From: Gammaproteobacteria bacterium Ga0077536 | Lineage (GTDB): Bacteria; Pseudomonadota; Gammaproteobacteria; Ga0077536 | Direction: 5' to 3' | DNA: 64,000 bases | NCBI GenBank assembly: GCA_001464935.1 | Contig: LNEL01000051.1 | Location: forward strand, 1 to 64,000 | In this document: piece after piece, positions 53,758-63,874 of the stretch | How positions within the stretch are numbered: the stretch's first letter is position 1 | How the letters are laid out: every line of letters starts with the position of its first letter | The notes under the pieces: generated by a model | The model's input: only the letters and a program-made list of their open reading frames with translations | Database searches by the model: none | Told to the model about the DNA's origin: nothing | Position numbers and translations under genes: made by a program

Positions 53758-55851
53758 ATGAAACGTTCCGGATGTATGCTGCGCACGAGCCTTGTCGTAC
53801 CCGTGATGCTGAGCGCGCTGGCGACCAGCGTCAGCGCCGCAGAGGCGCTCGTGGCCGGCGCACTGCCCACTGTCACGGTGCACGGCCGGCCCTTGTCGCC
53901 GTTCGCGCACCAGTCCGCGTGGACGGCGCTCGCCGAGCCGAACACTGCCTATCTGCTGAAGCGCGTGCCGGGCGCGAACGTCAATTTCAACGGCTCGCTG
54001 GCCGGCATCGCGCAGTATCGCGGCCTGTTCGGTTCGCGCGTGAACACGCTGATCGACGGCATGGCAATCGGCAATGCCTGCTCCAACAACATGGACGCAC
54101 CGCTGCACTATCTGCCGCGCACGCGGCTGGACACGCTCGAGGTCATTCGCGGCATCGCGCCGGTGAGTTCCGGCATCGAGACGATCGGCGGCACGGTGAT
54201 CGCCGAACAGTTGCGTCTGCCGTTCGGCGAGACGCCGACGGCGGCGCTGCACGGCGCCATCCATGGCGGTGCACAGAGCGTGGACGACGGCTATGCGCTG
54301 AACGGACTGTTCGGCGTCACCAACGATCGGCATCGCGCGCAGATCGGCCTCAGCCGCGAAGCGGGCGACGACCGCACGTTCGGCGACGGCCGCATCCGGC
54401 CGTCCGCGTATGCGCGCGACGCCTACGATGTCGACTATGGCTTTCGCAGCGGCGCGCACGAATTCGACCTGGGCTATCGGCGCAACGAAACGGGCGAAAC
54501 CGGCACCCCGGCCCTGCCGATGGACGACATCTATTCCGATGCGGACATCGCGCGCGTCGGCTACAGGGGCAGCGTCGGGACCGTGGACGTCGGCGTGCGC
54601 GCCTGGTTCGTCGACATCGCCCATCGCATGAGCAATTTCGAGATGCGTCGCGTGCCGCTCGCGCGCCAGCGTTTCGTCGATGCCACCGCCGGCACTTTCG
54701 GTGGCAATGCAGAGCTCGGCATGACGGCCGGTGGCGGCTTTCTCGCGCTCGGCGGCGATGTGCTGAGAGTCGGCAACGACTCGACGATCTTCTCCCCGAC
54801 CGATGCGCGCTTCTTCGTCGACAACTTCCAGGACGTGCGGCGCGACGCCTACAGTCTGTACGGCGAGTGGACCCGCTCCGTCACCGCGCGCACCGAGCTC
54901 GAACTGGGTCTGCGTTACACCCGCGTGGCGATGGAGGCCGGCCAGGTCAACGCGAGCGCAGCGCAGGCCGCGCCAGGCGGCTTGCGCGTGCTGCGCGACC
55001 GCTTCAATACGGCCGCGCGCGAACGCGACGAGCACCTCGTCGACTGGGCCGCGGTGCTGACGCATGCGCTCGACCATGGCTTCAGCGTGGAGGCCGGTGT
55101 GGCGCGCAAGAGCCGCGCGCCGTCCTACCAGGAGCGCTACCTGTGGACGCCGCTCGAAGCGACCGCCGGGCTCGCCGACGGCAATCTGTATGTCGGCAAT
55201 CTCGGCCTCGATCCCGAAGTGGCGCACCAGGTCGAACTCGGACTCACCTGGCAGGGGGCGCGTGGCCGCGTTGCGCCGCGTGCGTTCTACCATCGCATCG
55301 ACGACTACATCCAGGGCACGCCGGCGCGCGACCGGGTCGTCGTGATGGTCGCGACCGCCAACGGCGATGCCACCCCGCTCGCGTTCGACAACGTCGATGC
55401 GGCACTGTATGGCTTCGACATGGACTGGGCGCTCGCACTCGGTTCGCGCTGGCATCTCGACGGCATCGTCAGCTGGGTGCGCGGTGAACGCAGGGATATC
55501 GACGACGATCTGTTTCGCATTGCCCCGCTGAACACGATCGTCGATCTGAGCTACCGCGCGCCGCGCTGGTCGGCGACACTCGAAGGCATGCTCTATGCCG
55601 CCCAGCACGCCGTGTCGTCGACGAACGACGAACGCGACAGCGCCGGCTACGGCCTGCTGAACCTGTTCGCGCAATACGACTTTGCTCGTCAGGGCCTGAC
55701 GCTCAGCGCGGGCGTCGAGAACCTGCTCGACAAGACCTACCGGCCGCATCTGAACGGCATCAACCGCGCCGCCAATCCGGACATCGCGCTGGGCTCCCGC
55801 CTGCCGGGCGACGGCATCAACGGCTTCGTGCAAATCGGGTTGCGCTGGTAG
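53758..55851 (+). CDS. TonB-dependent copper receptor, OprC-like
   Basis: A 697-residue outer-membrane receptor with a signal peptide (about residues 8-27) and plug domain LPTVTVHGRPLSPF, VPGANVNFNGSLAG, RVNTLIDGMAIGNACSNNMD, VIRGIAPVSSGIETIGGTV, then the barrel ending QIGLRW. It carries CxxxM at Cys108/Met112 in the plug and HxM at His289/Met291 in DIAHRMSNFEM, the combination described as the copper site of Pseudomonas OprC. The ATG at 53758 gives the signal peptide. It sits after the Mn exporter gene and is monocistronic by spacing. Copper specificity is inferred from these residues. Confidence 0.88.
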   Translation: MKRSGCMLRTSLVVPVMLSALATSVSAAEALVAGALPTVTVHGRPLSPFAHQSAWTALAEPNTAYLLKRVPGANVNFNGSLAGIAQYRGLFGSRVNTLIDGMAIGNACSNNMDAPLHYLPRTRLDTLEVIRGIAPVSSGIETIGGTVIAEQLRLPFGETPTAALHGAIHGGAQSVDDGYALNGLFGVTNDRHRAQIGLSREAGDDRTFGDGRIRPSAYARDAYDVDYGFRSGAHEFDLGYRRNETGETGTPALPMDDIYSDADIARVGYRGSVGTVDVGVRAWFVDIAHRMSNFEMRRVPLARQRFVDATAGTFGGNAELGMTAGGGFLALGGDVLRVGNDSTIFSPTDARFFVDNFQDVRRDAYSLYGEWTRSVTARTELELGLRYTRVAMEAGQVNASAAQAAPGGLRVLRDRFNTAARERDEHLVDWAAVLTHALDHGFSVEAGVARKSRAPSYQERYLWTPLEATAGLADGNLYVGNLGLDPEVAHQVELGLTWQGARGRVAPRAFYHRIDDYIQGTPARDRVVVMVATANGDATPLAFDNVDAALYGFDMDWALALGSRWHLDGIVSWVRGERRDIDDDLFRIAPLNTIVDLSYRAPRWSATLEGMLYAAQHAVSSTNDERDSAGYGLLNLFAQYDFARQGLTLSAGVENLLDKTYRPHLNGINRAANPDIALGSRLPGDGINGFVQIGLRW

Positions 55852-55878
55852 TCGCGCGTCTCCGCGGCCCTGCGTCCG

Positions 55879-57762
55879 TCACAGCATGACCTGGGTCCCC
55901 ATTTCCACGACGCGATTGGGTGGCAGGCAGAAGTAGGTCGCGGCGCTCTCGGACTGGCGGCTCATCCACGCGAACAGTCCACAACGCCAGGCGGGCAGCA
56001 CACCGGGGCCATCGACGATCGTCGAGCGCGCGATGAAGAACGTGGTCTGCAGCGGGTCGAGTTCGAGGGCCGGCGATGACACGGCGGCGGCCCGCAGCGC
56101 TGCCGGCACATCGGGCTCTTCCCTGAATCCGAACTCGAGCGAGACGGCATGGATCGACGGCGCCAGTTCGCCGATCCTCACGCGACGCGCGCTGCCGATA
56201 CGGGGCACGTCCGCATTGACGACGTTCAGGAAAATCGTGCGCTCGTGCATGACCTTGAAGTGCTTGAGGTTGTGAAACAGCGCACTCGGCACGAGCGTCG
56301 GATCGGAGGTCAGATACACCGCCGTGCCGGCGACCCGCGGCACATCCGGCGCCGGGCCGGCAATGAAGTCGGCGAGCGCTATGTCGTCCTGCCGACGGCG
56401 CGCGGCGACGGCGCCGCTGCCAGCCTTCCAGGTCGTCAGCAACGCGAAGAGGGCGAGCCCCAGCGCCAGTGGCAACCAGCCACCGTCGCCGAGCTTGAGC
56501 AGGTTGGACGCGAGAAACAGGCTTTCGAGCAGCAGGAACAGCGCCAGCGCCGCGCACAGCAGCAGGCGCAGGCGTCCTTTCAGGTGCAGCGTGACGTAGG
56601 CCGTCAGCACCGTCGTCACGATCATCGTGCCGGAAACGGCGATGCCGTAGGCCGCAGCCAGCGCGCCCGAGGCACGGAACTCGACGACCAGCCAGACCAC
56701 GGCGCCCAGCATCAGCCAGTTGACCGTCGGCAGATAGATCTGGCCGCGCTCCGTGTCGGACGTGTGAAGCACGCGCATGCGCGGCAGATAGCCGAGCCGC
56801 GAGGCCTGCAGGGTCATCGAGTAGGCACCGGTGATCGTGGCCTGGGAGGCGATCACCGTCGCCGCGGTCGCGAGCACGACGAGCGGCAGCAACAGCCAGT
56901 CCGGCGCCAGCAGATAAAAGGGATTCGCCGCGGCGGCTGGTGTGCGCATCACCAGTGCGCCCTGGCCGAAATAATTCAGCAACAGTGCCGGACACGCCAC
57001 GCCATACCACGCGAGACGCACCGGCCGCGCGCCGAAATGGCCCATGTCAGCGTACAGGGCTTCGCCACCGGTCAGCGCGAGGAAGACCGCTGACAACAGC
57101 AGGAACGCCGCGCCCGGGCGCTCGAGCGCGAAGTGCAGCGCATGCGCCGGGTTCAGCGCACCGAGCACGCCCGGCGTCTCGGCGATGCTGGCCAGCCCCA
57201 GACCCCCGAGCGTCGCGAACCAGAGCACCGTCACCGGGCCGAACAGGCCCCCGACCTTGCCGGTGCCGAAACGCTGGACCGCGAACAGTACGACGAGAAT
57301 GGTCAGCGTCACGGGCAGGACGAAGCGGCCGAACGCCGGTGCCGCCACCGACAGGCCCTCGACGGCCGAGAGCACGGAGATCGCAGGCGTGATCACGGCG
57401 TCGCCATAGAACAGCGCCGCCGCGAAAATGCCGGCGGCGATGATACCCGTCGCGCGCTGCCCGGCGGCACCGGCCACACGATGGGCCAGCGCCGTCAGCG
57501 CGAGCACGCCGCCCTCCCCTTCATTGTTGAAGCGCAGCACCACCGCGACGTACTTGATCGAAATGATGGCCGTCACGGACCAGAACAGGGCCGACAGCGT
57601 CGCCAGCACATTCGCTTCGGTGGCGGCCAGCCCGTGCGTGCCGGCGAAAGCCTCCTTGAACGCGTACAGGGGGCTCGTGCCGATGTCGCCGTAGACCACG
57701 CCGAGCGCGGTCAGGGCGAGCATCAGGGTGCTGCGCTTGCGTGTCTCATCAGGGCCGGACAT
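55879..57762 (-). CDS. kup: Kup, low-affinity K+ uptake permease
   Basis: A 627-residue potassium:proton symporter of the KUP/HAK/KT family with about 12 membrane helices. Diagnostic stretches: LGVVYGDIGTSPLYAFKEAF (N-terminal), FALFYGDAVITPAISVLSA-like AALFYGDAVITPAISVLSAV, ALTGGEALYADMGHFGARPV, and a soluble C-terminal domain with GTAVYLTSDPTLVPSALFHN and NLKHFKVMHERTIFL. It has the family's full length. It follows kdpE by 37 bases on the same strand, so it is probably expressed with, and controlled by, the KdpD/KdpE pair. Confidence 0.96.
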   Translation of the reverse strand: MSGPDETRKRSTLMLALTALGVVYGDIGTSPLYAFKEAFAGTHGLAATEANVLATLSALFWSVTAIISIKYVAVVLRFNNEGEGGVLALTALAHRVAGAAGQRATGIIAAGIFAAALFYGDAVITPAISVLSAVEGLSVAAPAFGRFVLPVTLTILVVLFAVQRFGTGKVGGLFGPVTVLWFATLGGLGLASIAETPGVLGALNPAHALHFALERPGAAFLLLSAVFLALTGGEALYADMGHFGARPVRLAWYGVACPALLLNYFGQGALVMRTPAAAANPFYLLAPDWLLLPLVVLATAATVIASQATITGAYSMTLQASRLGYLPRMRVLHTSDTERGQIYLPTVNWLMLGAVVWLVVEFRASGALAAAYGIAVSGTMIVTTVLTAYVTLHLKGRLRLLLCAALALFLLLESLFLASNLLKLGDGGWLPLALGLALFALLTTWKAGSGAVAARRRQDDIALADFIAGPAPDVPRVAGTAVYLTSDPTLVPSALFHNLKHFKVMHERTIFLNVVNADVPRIGSARRVRIGELAPSIHAVSLEFGFREEPDVPAALRAAAVSSPALELDPLQTTFFIARSTIVDGPGVLPAWRCGLFAWMSRQSESAATYFCLPPNRVVEMGTQVML

Positions 57763-57799
57763 GGCGATCTCCGATCGGAAAGGGTTTCGAGTACGGTGC

Positions 57800-58489
57800 T
57801 CAGAGCACGAAGCGGTAGCCGACGCCGACCTCGGTCAGCAGATGGGTGGGCAGTGCCGGGTCGCGCTCGAGCTTCTGGCGCAGGTGCCCGATGTAGATGC
57901 GCAGGTAATGACTGTCGTCGATGTGCGCCGCGCCCCACACTTCGACGAGCAGCTGGCGATGGGTCATCACGCGCCCGGCATTGGTCAGCAGCAGTGCGAG
58001 CAGCCGGAACTCGAGTGGCGTCAGCTTGACGGGCTCGCCGTCGCGCAGCACCTCGCGCCGCGCGAGGTCGACGCTGATGTCGCCGAACTGGAACACGGCC
58101 TGGCCGTGCTCGCGCGATCGGGTCGCGCGGCGCAGCAGCGCGCGAAGGCGGGCGAGCAGTTCGGCAACCGAAAACGGCTTGCCGAGGAAATCGTCGGCGC
58201 CGCGGTCCAGCGCCGCGACCTTGTCCTGCTCGTCCTGCCGCGCCGACAGCACCAGAATCGGCACATCGGCCCAGATCCGGAACGCTTCGACGAAAGCGAG
58301 GCCGTCGCCATCGACGAGGCCGAGATCCAAAATCACCAGTGCCGGCAGCGCATCGGCCACCCGCGCCAGTGCGCTGGCCACGCCGTCGGCTTCCGTCACG
58401 CGAAAACCCTCGCGCCTCAGGGCGTCGCGCACGAAGCGGCGAATGGCCGGTTCGTCCTCGATGACCAGCACCGTCAGCGCGTCGGTCAT
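57800..58489 (-). CDS. kdpE: KdpE-like response regulator (OmpR family)
   Basis: A 229-residue OmpR/PhoB-type regulator. Receiver: VLVIEDEPAIRRFVRDALRR, phospho-acceptor Asp55 in LVILDLGL, and Lys in DDFLGKPFSVAELLARLRAL. Winged-helix output: VKLTPLEFRLLALLLTNAGR and HYLRIYIGHLRQKLERDP, ending LLTEVGVGYRF. The sequence pattern is closest to KdpE, regulator of potassium transport. Its start overlaps the end of the sensor kinase by four bases (ATGA), so they are translationally coupled. kup lies 37 bases downstream. Confidence 0.92.
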   Translation of the reverse strand: MTDALTVLVIEDEPAIRRFVRDALRREGFRVTEADGVASALARVADALPALVILDLGLVDGDGLAFVEAFRIWADVPILVLSARQDEQDKVAALDRGADDFLGKPFSVAELLARLRALLRRATRSREHGQAVFQFGDISVDLARREVLRDGEPVKLTPLEFRLLALLLTNAGRVMTHRQLLVEVWGAAHIDDSHYLRIYIGHLRQKLERDPALPTHLLTEVGVGYRFVL

Positions 58490-60006
58490 CGCAGGTCCTG
58501 CTCGTTCTGCATCGTCGGCGCCATGCTCAGCGGGAGTTCGATCAACACGCGCGCACCGCCGTCACGATTGATCGCCTCGATCCTGCCGCCGTGGGCCTCG
58601 ACGATGGCGCGACAGACCGCGAGTCCGACGCCCATGCCGTTGACCGACGCCGCGACCTCACCCCGTTCGAACAGGTCGAACACCCGCTCGAGGCGTTCGG
58701 TCGGAAAGCCGTCACCGGCATTGTCGAACCACACGCGCAGGCTGCCCGACTCGGGCGTCCCGATGACCTCGCTTCCGATGGCGATCGTCGATCCCGGTGG
58801 CGAATACTTCGCCGCGTTCTCCAGCACATTGCACCACACCCGTTGCATCAGCAGCGCATCGAGCCTGAGCAACGGCAGCGCGGCCGGCCACCGGAACTGC
58901 AGCCTGGCGGCATCCAGCCACGGCGCCATCGACTGCGCGCTCGCGCCGACGAGTTCCGGTATCGACTGCCAATCGAGGCGCAGCACGATGCGGCCGCTCC
59001 TGAGACGCGCCATGTCGAGCAGATTGTCGACGGTACGATGCATCCGATGACTCTGATCGCGCAGCGCCGCCGCCGTGGCCACCTGCTCGTCGCTCAAACC
59101 GTCACTGCCGGCGAGCGTATCAGCCAGCCCGTACAGCACGGTCAGTGGCGTGCGCAGGTCGTGCGCAATCGCGGACAGGATGGAACTGCGCAGCCGCTCG
59201 CTCTGCATGTCGAGCGTCGTCGCGAGGGCGACATCGACGTAATGGATGCGCTCGACCGCGGTCGCGACAACGGCCGACAGCGCCGTCCACAGGGCCTCAC
59301 CGCTTGCCTGTTCACGGCTGCACCTGAGGGCGATGACGCCTCGCCGGCGCGTAGCGCCTTCGAGCGCACGCAGCAGCGTGACGCGATCGCCAGCGTCCGC
59401 CAGCGGCAGGGCCGTGGCATTGCCCTTGCGAAAGACGACGTCGGCCAGGCGCTGTACATCGCCGTCGGGCGCCTCGCCGCCGCCGTCGACCGCCTGCAAC
59501 TGGTTGTCGACGGTGGCCACGAACAGCCGGGCATCGATCGCGAAATGTTCGCGACACAGACCGTCGAGCAGCGCTGCCGCCTGCGCCATCGTCATCGCGC
59601 CCGACAGCGCGCTGGCGACGGCCTGCAGGAACGTCGCTTCCTGCGCGCGCTGCTCCGCTTCGCGCGCCTTGCGGCGAAAGGCCGCGGTGAGATGCGTGAT
59701 GACCAACGCGACCAGCAGCATGACCACGAACGTGATCAGGTACTGCGCATCGGCGACCGTGAACGAAAAGCGCGGCGGCACGAAGAACACGTCGAAACAG
59801 GCCACGGCGACGAACGAGGCGAGCACCGCCGGCCCGCGGCCAAGCCAGGTCGCGACCGCCACCACCGCCAGCGTGAACAGCAGCACGATGTTGGCGAGGT
59901 CGAGATGACCGAACAGCGGCAGGACCAGCAAGGTCGTCATCGCGCAGACGAGCAGCGCCAACGCATAGCGCATGGCGGTCGACCGTTCACCCGTGCTGCC
60001 GCTCAT
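58486..60006 (-). CDS. kdpD: Short KdpD-like sensor histidine kinase lacking the N-terminal KdpD/Usp domain
   Basis: A 506-residue kinase. It begins with a four-helix DUF4118 block (LVLPLFGHLDLANIVLLFTL ... FFVPPRFSFTVADAQYLITF), then a GAF-like region (~125-255), HisKA with SAIAHDLRTPLTVLYGLAD (His282) and HATPase with N-box WCNVLENAAKYSPPG and GMGVGLAVCRAIVEAHGGRI. Full-length KdpD is ~890 residues; this lacks the ~390-residue cytosolic N-terminus with its Walker-type ATP site and UspA-like domain. It precedes kdpE and kup in one operon and no kdpFABC is present. Confidence 0.92.
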   Translation of the reverse strand: MSGSTGERSTAMRYALALLVCAMTTLLVLPLFGHLDLANIVLLFTLAVVAVATWLGRGPAVLASFVAVACFDVFFVPPRFSFTVADAQYLITFVVMLLVALVITHLTAAFRRKAREAEQRAQEATFLQAVASALSGAMTMAQAAALLDGLCREHFAIDARLFVATVDNQLQAVDGGGEAPDGDVQRLADVVFRKGNATALPLADAGDRVTLLRALEGATRRRGVIALRCSREQASGEALWTALSAVVATAVERIHYVDVALATTLDMQSERLRSSILSAIAHDLRTPLTVLYGLADTLAGSDGLSDEQVATAAALRDQSHRMHRTVDNLLDMARLRSGRIVLRLDWQSIPELVGASAQSMAPWLDAARLQFRWPAALPLLRLDALLMQRVWCNVLENAAKYSPPGSTIAIGSEVIGTPESGSLRVWFDNAGDGFPTERLERVFDLFERGEVAASVNGMGVGLAVCRAIVEAHGGRIEAINRDGGARVLIELPLSMAPTMQNEQDLR

Positions 60007-60209
60007 CGGCGCGCCTCCTGCCAGATGGGCGCATTGTGCAGGCCCGGATGTAAAAACGGTGTAAAGACCGCGCTGCGTGCCCCGCCGGCGGTCGACACGG
60101 CCCGCCGGGGCCCCGCGGTCGCAGCCACGGCCACGAACAGCCCTGATGCCGGTGGCGACCTTGCCTGCTACGCTTCGCCGGCCATTTTCACTGCACAGGA
60201 GCCCACGTC

Positions 60210-60503
60210 ATGACAACCCAGGTCATCCTCGACTTCCGCGCCAAAGAAGGCTGCATCGACAAGGTCCGCGACTGGCTGCGCATCGTGCTGCCCGATACCC
60301 GCGGCTTCGAAGGCTGCGTGACCCTGCACTGCGTGCAGAACCAGGAAGATCCGGCGAACATCCTCATCGTCGAACAGTGGGACACGCGTGCGCACTACGA
60401 AAAATACCTGGCGTGGCGCGGCGCGCGCGGCGACATGGAGGTATTCGGCGCGATGATGGACGGGCCGCCGACGATCCGCTTCTTCGATTTCTTCGGCATC
60501 TGA
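60210..60503 (+). CDS. Antibiotic-biosynthesis-monooxygenase (ABM)-domain protein
   Basis: A 97-residue single ABM-fold protein: TTQVILDFRAKEGCIDKVRD, FEGCVTLHCVQNQEDPANIL, IVEQWDTRAHYEKYLAWR and the ending TIRFFDFFGI. The family includes quinol monooxygenases and heme-degrading relatives, acting as small dimers without prosthetic groups. ATG at 60210 follows an AGGAG-like site. It precedes the amine oxidase by 84 bases on the same strand, possibly co-expressed. Function not further assignable. Confidence 0.85.
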   Translation: MTTQVILDFRAKEGCIDKVRDWLRIVLPDTRGFEGCVTLHCVQNQEDPANILIVEQWDTRAHYEKYLAWRGARGDMEVFGAMMDGPPTIRFFDFFGI

Positions 60504-60587
60504 TTGCGGCGCTTGCGCAAGTGCAGCCGAAGTGTGCTTCGCCACAAGCTGCTGGACGCTGCAGGCGCCCGCGCGCTTGACTGACAC

Positions 60588-61937
60588 ATGCTCAACCGCC
60601 GACAGACGCTCGCCGCCCTCGCCGCGCTGTGCCTGATGCCACCGCGCGGTGGCGCCACGCCACCGCAGCGCGTGATCGTGATCGGCGCCGGCATCGCCGG
60701 GCTCGGCGCCGCGCGCATGCTGGCCGACGCCGGATTGGCGGTCACGGTGCTCGAAAGCCGGGCGCGGATTGGCGGCCGGATCTGGACCTCGTCGGCATGG
60801 CCCGACCTGCCGGTCGATCTCGGCGCCAGCTGGATACACGGGGTCGAGGGCAACCCGGTGACCGCGCTTGCCGATGCGGCGGGCGCGCGACGCGCATGCA
60901 CGAGCTACGACGCGTCGATGCTGCTCGGCCCGGACGGCCGCAAGCTCGATATCGATAGCGCGTATGCGCGCGCCGAGCAGCTGTTCGAGGCCGCGCGCGC
61001 CGAACTCGAAGAGACGACGACGGATCTGTCGCTGGCCGCTGCCATTGAAGGATCTGGCACCTGGCAACGCTCGCCGGCGCGCCAGCACCGCCTGCTGCGG
61101 CACTACGTCAATTCGATGATCGAGCAGGAATACGCCGGCGACTGGCGCGAGGTGTCGGCTCGTCACTTCGATCTCGACGAGGTCTTCCCCGGCGACGACG
61201 AGCTGTTCCCCGACGGCTTCTCCCCCGTGATCGAGCCGCTCGCCCGAGGCCTCGATATCCGCACCGGACAGCGCGTCACCGCCGTTGAACTGATCGCCGC
61301 CGGCGTGCGCGTAAGCCTGCACTCCGGCGAGCGGCTGCTCGCCGATCGCGCGATCGTGACCGTGCCGCTCGGCACGCTGCGCGCCGGCGACATCCGATTT
61401 TCGCCAGCGCTCGCGCCCGCGCGGCAAAAGGCGATCGACACGCTGGGCATGGGCCTGCTGAACAAATGCTGGCTGCGCTTCGATCGCGTGCTGTGGTCGC
61501 CCAAGGTCGACTGGATCGAATGGCTCGGACCGCGTGACGGCTACTGGTGCCAATGGCTGAGCCTCACGCGCGCGACGCAACAGCCGGTGCTGCAGGCCTT
61601 CAATGCGGGCGCGCAGGCCAAAGACCTCGAGTCACTCGACGACGAAGCCACGGTGGCCTCGGCTCACGACGCCCTGCGCAGCATGTTCGGCAACCGCTTT
61701 CCCGCCCCGCGCGCCGCGCAGGTGACCCGCTGGTCCCGCGATGAGCACGCGTGGGGTTCGTACTCGTTCAACGCCGTCGGCACCACGCCCGCCACGCGCG
61801 CCGCGCTGGCCGGTGCCGACTGGGACGGCGCGCTGCAGTTCGCGGGCGAAGCCTGCTCGAGCGAATACTTCGGCACTACGCACGGCGCCCTGCTGTCCGG
61901 GCGTGACTGTGCTGCGCGTCTGCTGAAGTCCGCCTGA
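60588..61937 (+). CDS. FAD-dependent amine oxidase (flavin monoamine oxidase), Tat-exported
   Basis: A 449-residue FAD oxidase. It opens with a twin-arginine-type leader ([18 protein letters not shown]), then the dinucleotide motif [26 protein letters not shown] and [14 protein letters not shown]. The C-terminal FAD motif [20 protein letters not shown] closes the fold. Polyamine- and monoamine-oxidase-type chemistry is expected: oxidative deamination with H2O2 release. A Tat leader fits export of the folded flavoprotein. The substrate is not deducible. It lies between an ABM protein and the KefB-type antiporter. Confidence 0.92.
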   Translation: MLNRRQTLAALAALCLMPPRGGATPPQRVIVIGAGIAGLGAARMLADAGLAVTVLESRARIGGRIWTSSAWPDLPVDLGASWIHGVEGNPVTALADAAGARRACTSYDASMLLGPDGRKLDIDSAYARAEQLFEAARAELEETTTDLSLAAAIEGSGTWQRSPARQHRLLRHYVNSMIEQEYAGDWREVSARHFDLDEVFPGDDELFPDGFSPVIEPLARGLDIRTGQRVTAVELIAAGVRVSLHSGERLLADRAIVTVPLGTLRAGDIRFSPALAPARQKAIDTLGMGLLNKCWLRFDRVLWSPKVDWIEWLGPRDGYWCQWLSLTRATQQPVLQAFNAGAQAKDLESLDDEATVASAHDALRSMFGNRFPAPRAAQVTRWSRDEHAWGSYSFNAVGTTPATRAALAGADWDGALQFAGEACSSEYFGTTHGALLSGRDCAARLLKSA

Positions 61938-62063
61938 TCGTCCACTCGCTCGCGTGCCCGCATCGGGGCTTCGGGATTCACGAGTTCACGGCAGGTGAAC
62001 GTCTGATTATCCGGCGGACCCGACGGTGTTAGCATCGAGGCCGATGCGCCCGAAGGAAGCCCG

Positions 62064-63767
62064 ATGCCCCATGATGTTTCGCTGATCGCCCTGCTTGCGG
62101 CGGGCTTCGGCCTTGCGTTGATCCTCGGTCTCGGCGCGACGCACCTGCGCATGCCGCCGCTGGTCGGCTACCTGCTCGCCGGCGTCGTGATAGGCCCGGC
62201 CACGCCCGGCTTCGTGGCCGATGCCGGCCTCTCGGCGCAGCTCGCGGAAGTCGGCGTGATGCTGCTGATGTTCGGCGTCGGCCTGCACTTCTCGCTGGAC
62301 GACCTGATCGCCGTGCGCCGCATTGCCGTGCCTGGGGCCATCGTGCAGATCCTCGTCGCCACCGGTCTCGGCATGGCCACCGGACTCGCCTGGGGCTGGT
62401 CGCCGGCCGGCGCGCTGGTCTTCGGCCTGTGCCTGTCGGTCGCGAGCACGGTGGTGCTGCTGCGTGCACTCGAGGATCGCGGGATCGTCGAATCGATCAA
62501 CGGGCGCATCGCGGTCGGCTGGCTGATCGTCGAGGATCTCGTGATGGTGCTGGTGCTGGTGATGTTGCCGGCAGTCGCGGAAGTTCTGCGGGCCGGCGGT
62601 ACCGATGCGGCAGCGAGCGGCGGCCCCGGCCTGTGGCAGGCGCTCGGCGTCACGCTGGCGAAAGTCGGCGCCTTCATTGCCTTCATGCTGATCGTCGGCA
62701 AGCGGACGTTTCCGCGGCTGCTGTGGTGGGTCGCGCGCACCGGCTCGCGCGAGCTGTTCACGCTGTGCGTCGTCGCCGCCGCGGTCGGTGTCGCGTTCGG
62801 CGCGGCCGTGCTGTTCGACGTCTCCTTCGCGCTCGGCGCGTTCTTCGCCGGCATGATGCTGCGCGAATCGGAGTTCAGTCATCGCGCGGCGGACGAAACC
62901 CTGCCGCTGCGCGACGCGTTCGCGGTGCTGTTCTTCGTGTCCGTCGGCATGCTGTTCGACCCGGCCGTGATCTGGGAGCAGCCCGGCAAGCTGCTGGTGG
63001 TCGCGGCCATCATCATGCTCGGCAAGACCGTCGCGGCCGTGCTGCTCGTGCTGCTGTTCCGCTATCCGCTGAACACCGCGTTGACGGTCGGCGCGAGCCT
63101 CGCGCAGATCGGCGAGTTCTCGTTCATCCTGGCCAGCCTCGGCGTCGCGCTCGGCATGCTGCCCGTCGAAGGCCAGAGTCTCGTGCTCGCCGGCGCGCTG
63201 ATCTCGATCGCCGCGAACTCGGCGATGTTCGCCGCGCTCGCGCCGCTGCAGCACTGGCTGAGCGCGCGATCGCCGCTCGGCGCGCGGCTGGCACAGCGGC
63301 CGGATCCGTACGCACAGCTGCCCGCGACGACCGACGAGGCCCTGCTGACCGGCCACGTGCTGCTGGTCGGTTACGGCCGCGTGGGCCGGCGAATCGGCGA
63401 GGCCCTGCGCGAGCACCGCGTGCCGTTGGTGGTCGCCGAGCAGAACAGGGCTCTCGTCGACGAATTGCGCCGCGACGGCGTCGCAGCGGTCAGCGGTGAC
63501 ATCGCAACGCCGGACGTGCTGATCCAGGCCCATGTCGCGCGCGCGGCGATGCTGGTGGTCGCCATCCCCGACACCGTCGACATGCGCCGGACGGTGGACA
63601 TCGCGCGCACGTTGAATCCCGGCATCGCCGTGGTCCTGCGCTCCCACAACGACGAGGAAGCACGGCTGCTCGAACAGGACACGGCCGGCACTGTGTTCCT
63701 CGGCGAACACGAACTCGCGCGCGGCATGATTGCGCACATCCTCGCCACGCGAGGCAGCCCCGCCTGA
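62064..63767 (+). CDS. Monovalent cation:proton antiporter-2, YbaL/KefB-like
   Basis: A 567-residue membrane antiporter: ~12 hydrophobic segments with LLMFGVGLHFSLDDLIAVRR and LGAFFAGMMLRESEFSHRAA in the CPA2 core, followed by a cytosolic RCK_N-like Rossmann domain starting HVLLVGYGRVGRRIGEALRE and a short C-terminal tail. The RCK_N loop GYGRVGRRIG is the NAD(H)/nucleotide site. Compared with YbaL and KefB the domain order and length are the same. It should exchange K+ or Na+ for protons. It lies in the potassium-themed right end, near kup and kdpDE. Confidence 0.92.
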   Translation: MPHDVSLIALLAAGFGLALILGLGATHLRMPPLVGYLLAGVVIGPATPGFVADAGLSAQLAEVGVMLLMFGVGLHFSLDDLIAVRRIAVPGAIVQILVATGLGMATGLAWGWSPAGALVFGLCLSVASTVVLLRALEDRGIVESINGRIAVGWLIVEDLVMVLVLVMLPAVAEVLRAGGTDAAASGGPGLWQALGVTLAKVGAFIAFMLIVGKRTFPRLLWWVARTGSRELFTLCVVAAAVGVAFGAAVLFDVSFALGAFFAGMMLRESEFSHRAADETLPLRDAFAVLFFVSVGMLFDPAVIWEQPGKLLVVAAIIMLGKTVAAVLLVLLFRYPLNTALTVGASLAQIGEFSFILASLGVALGMLPVEGQSLVLAGALISIAANSAMFAALAPLQHWLSARSPLGARLAQRPDPYAQLPATTDEALLTGHVLLVGYGRVGRRIGEALREHRVPLVVAEQNRALVDELRRDGVAAVSGDIATPDVLIQAHVARAAMLVVAIPDTVDMRRTVDIARTLNPGIAVVLRSHNDEEARLLEQDTAGTVFLGEHELARGMIAHILATRGSPA

Positions 63768-63874
63768 GCGACGCGCTGCTGACGCTGCGCCGATCGGTTT
63801 GTTACAGTCGCGCGTCCCGCAACGTCCGGTGCGCCGCCCGGACTCGACGGCGCGCCGCGCCCCGGAGCCTCGCC

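Noticed and set aside
53740-55833. 697-codon minus-strand frame opposite the copper receptor
   Set aside because: Shadow of the TonB receptor, low-complexity composition, no plausible start signal.
62007-63737. 576-codon minus-strand frame opposite the antiporter
   Set aside because: His/Gln/Arg-rich mirror of a clear CPA2 transporter.
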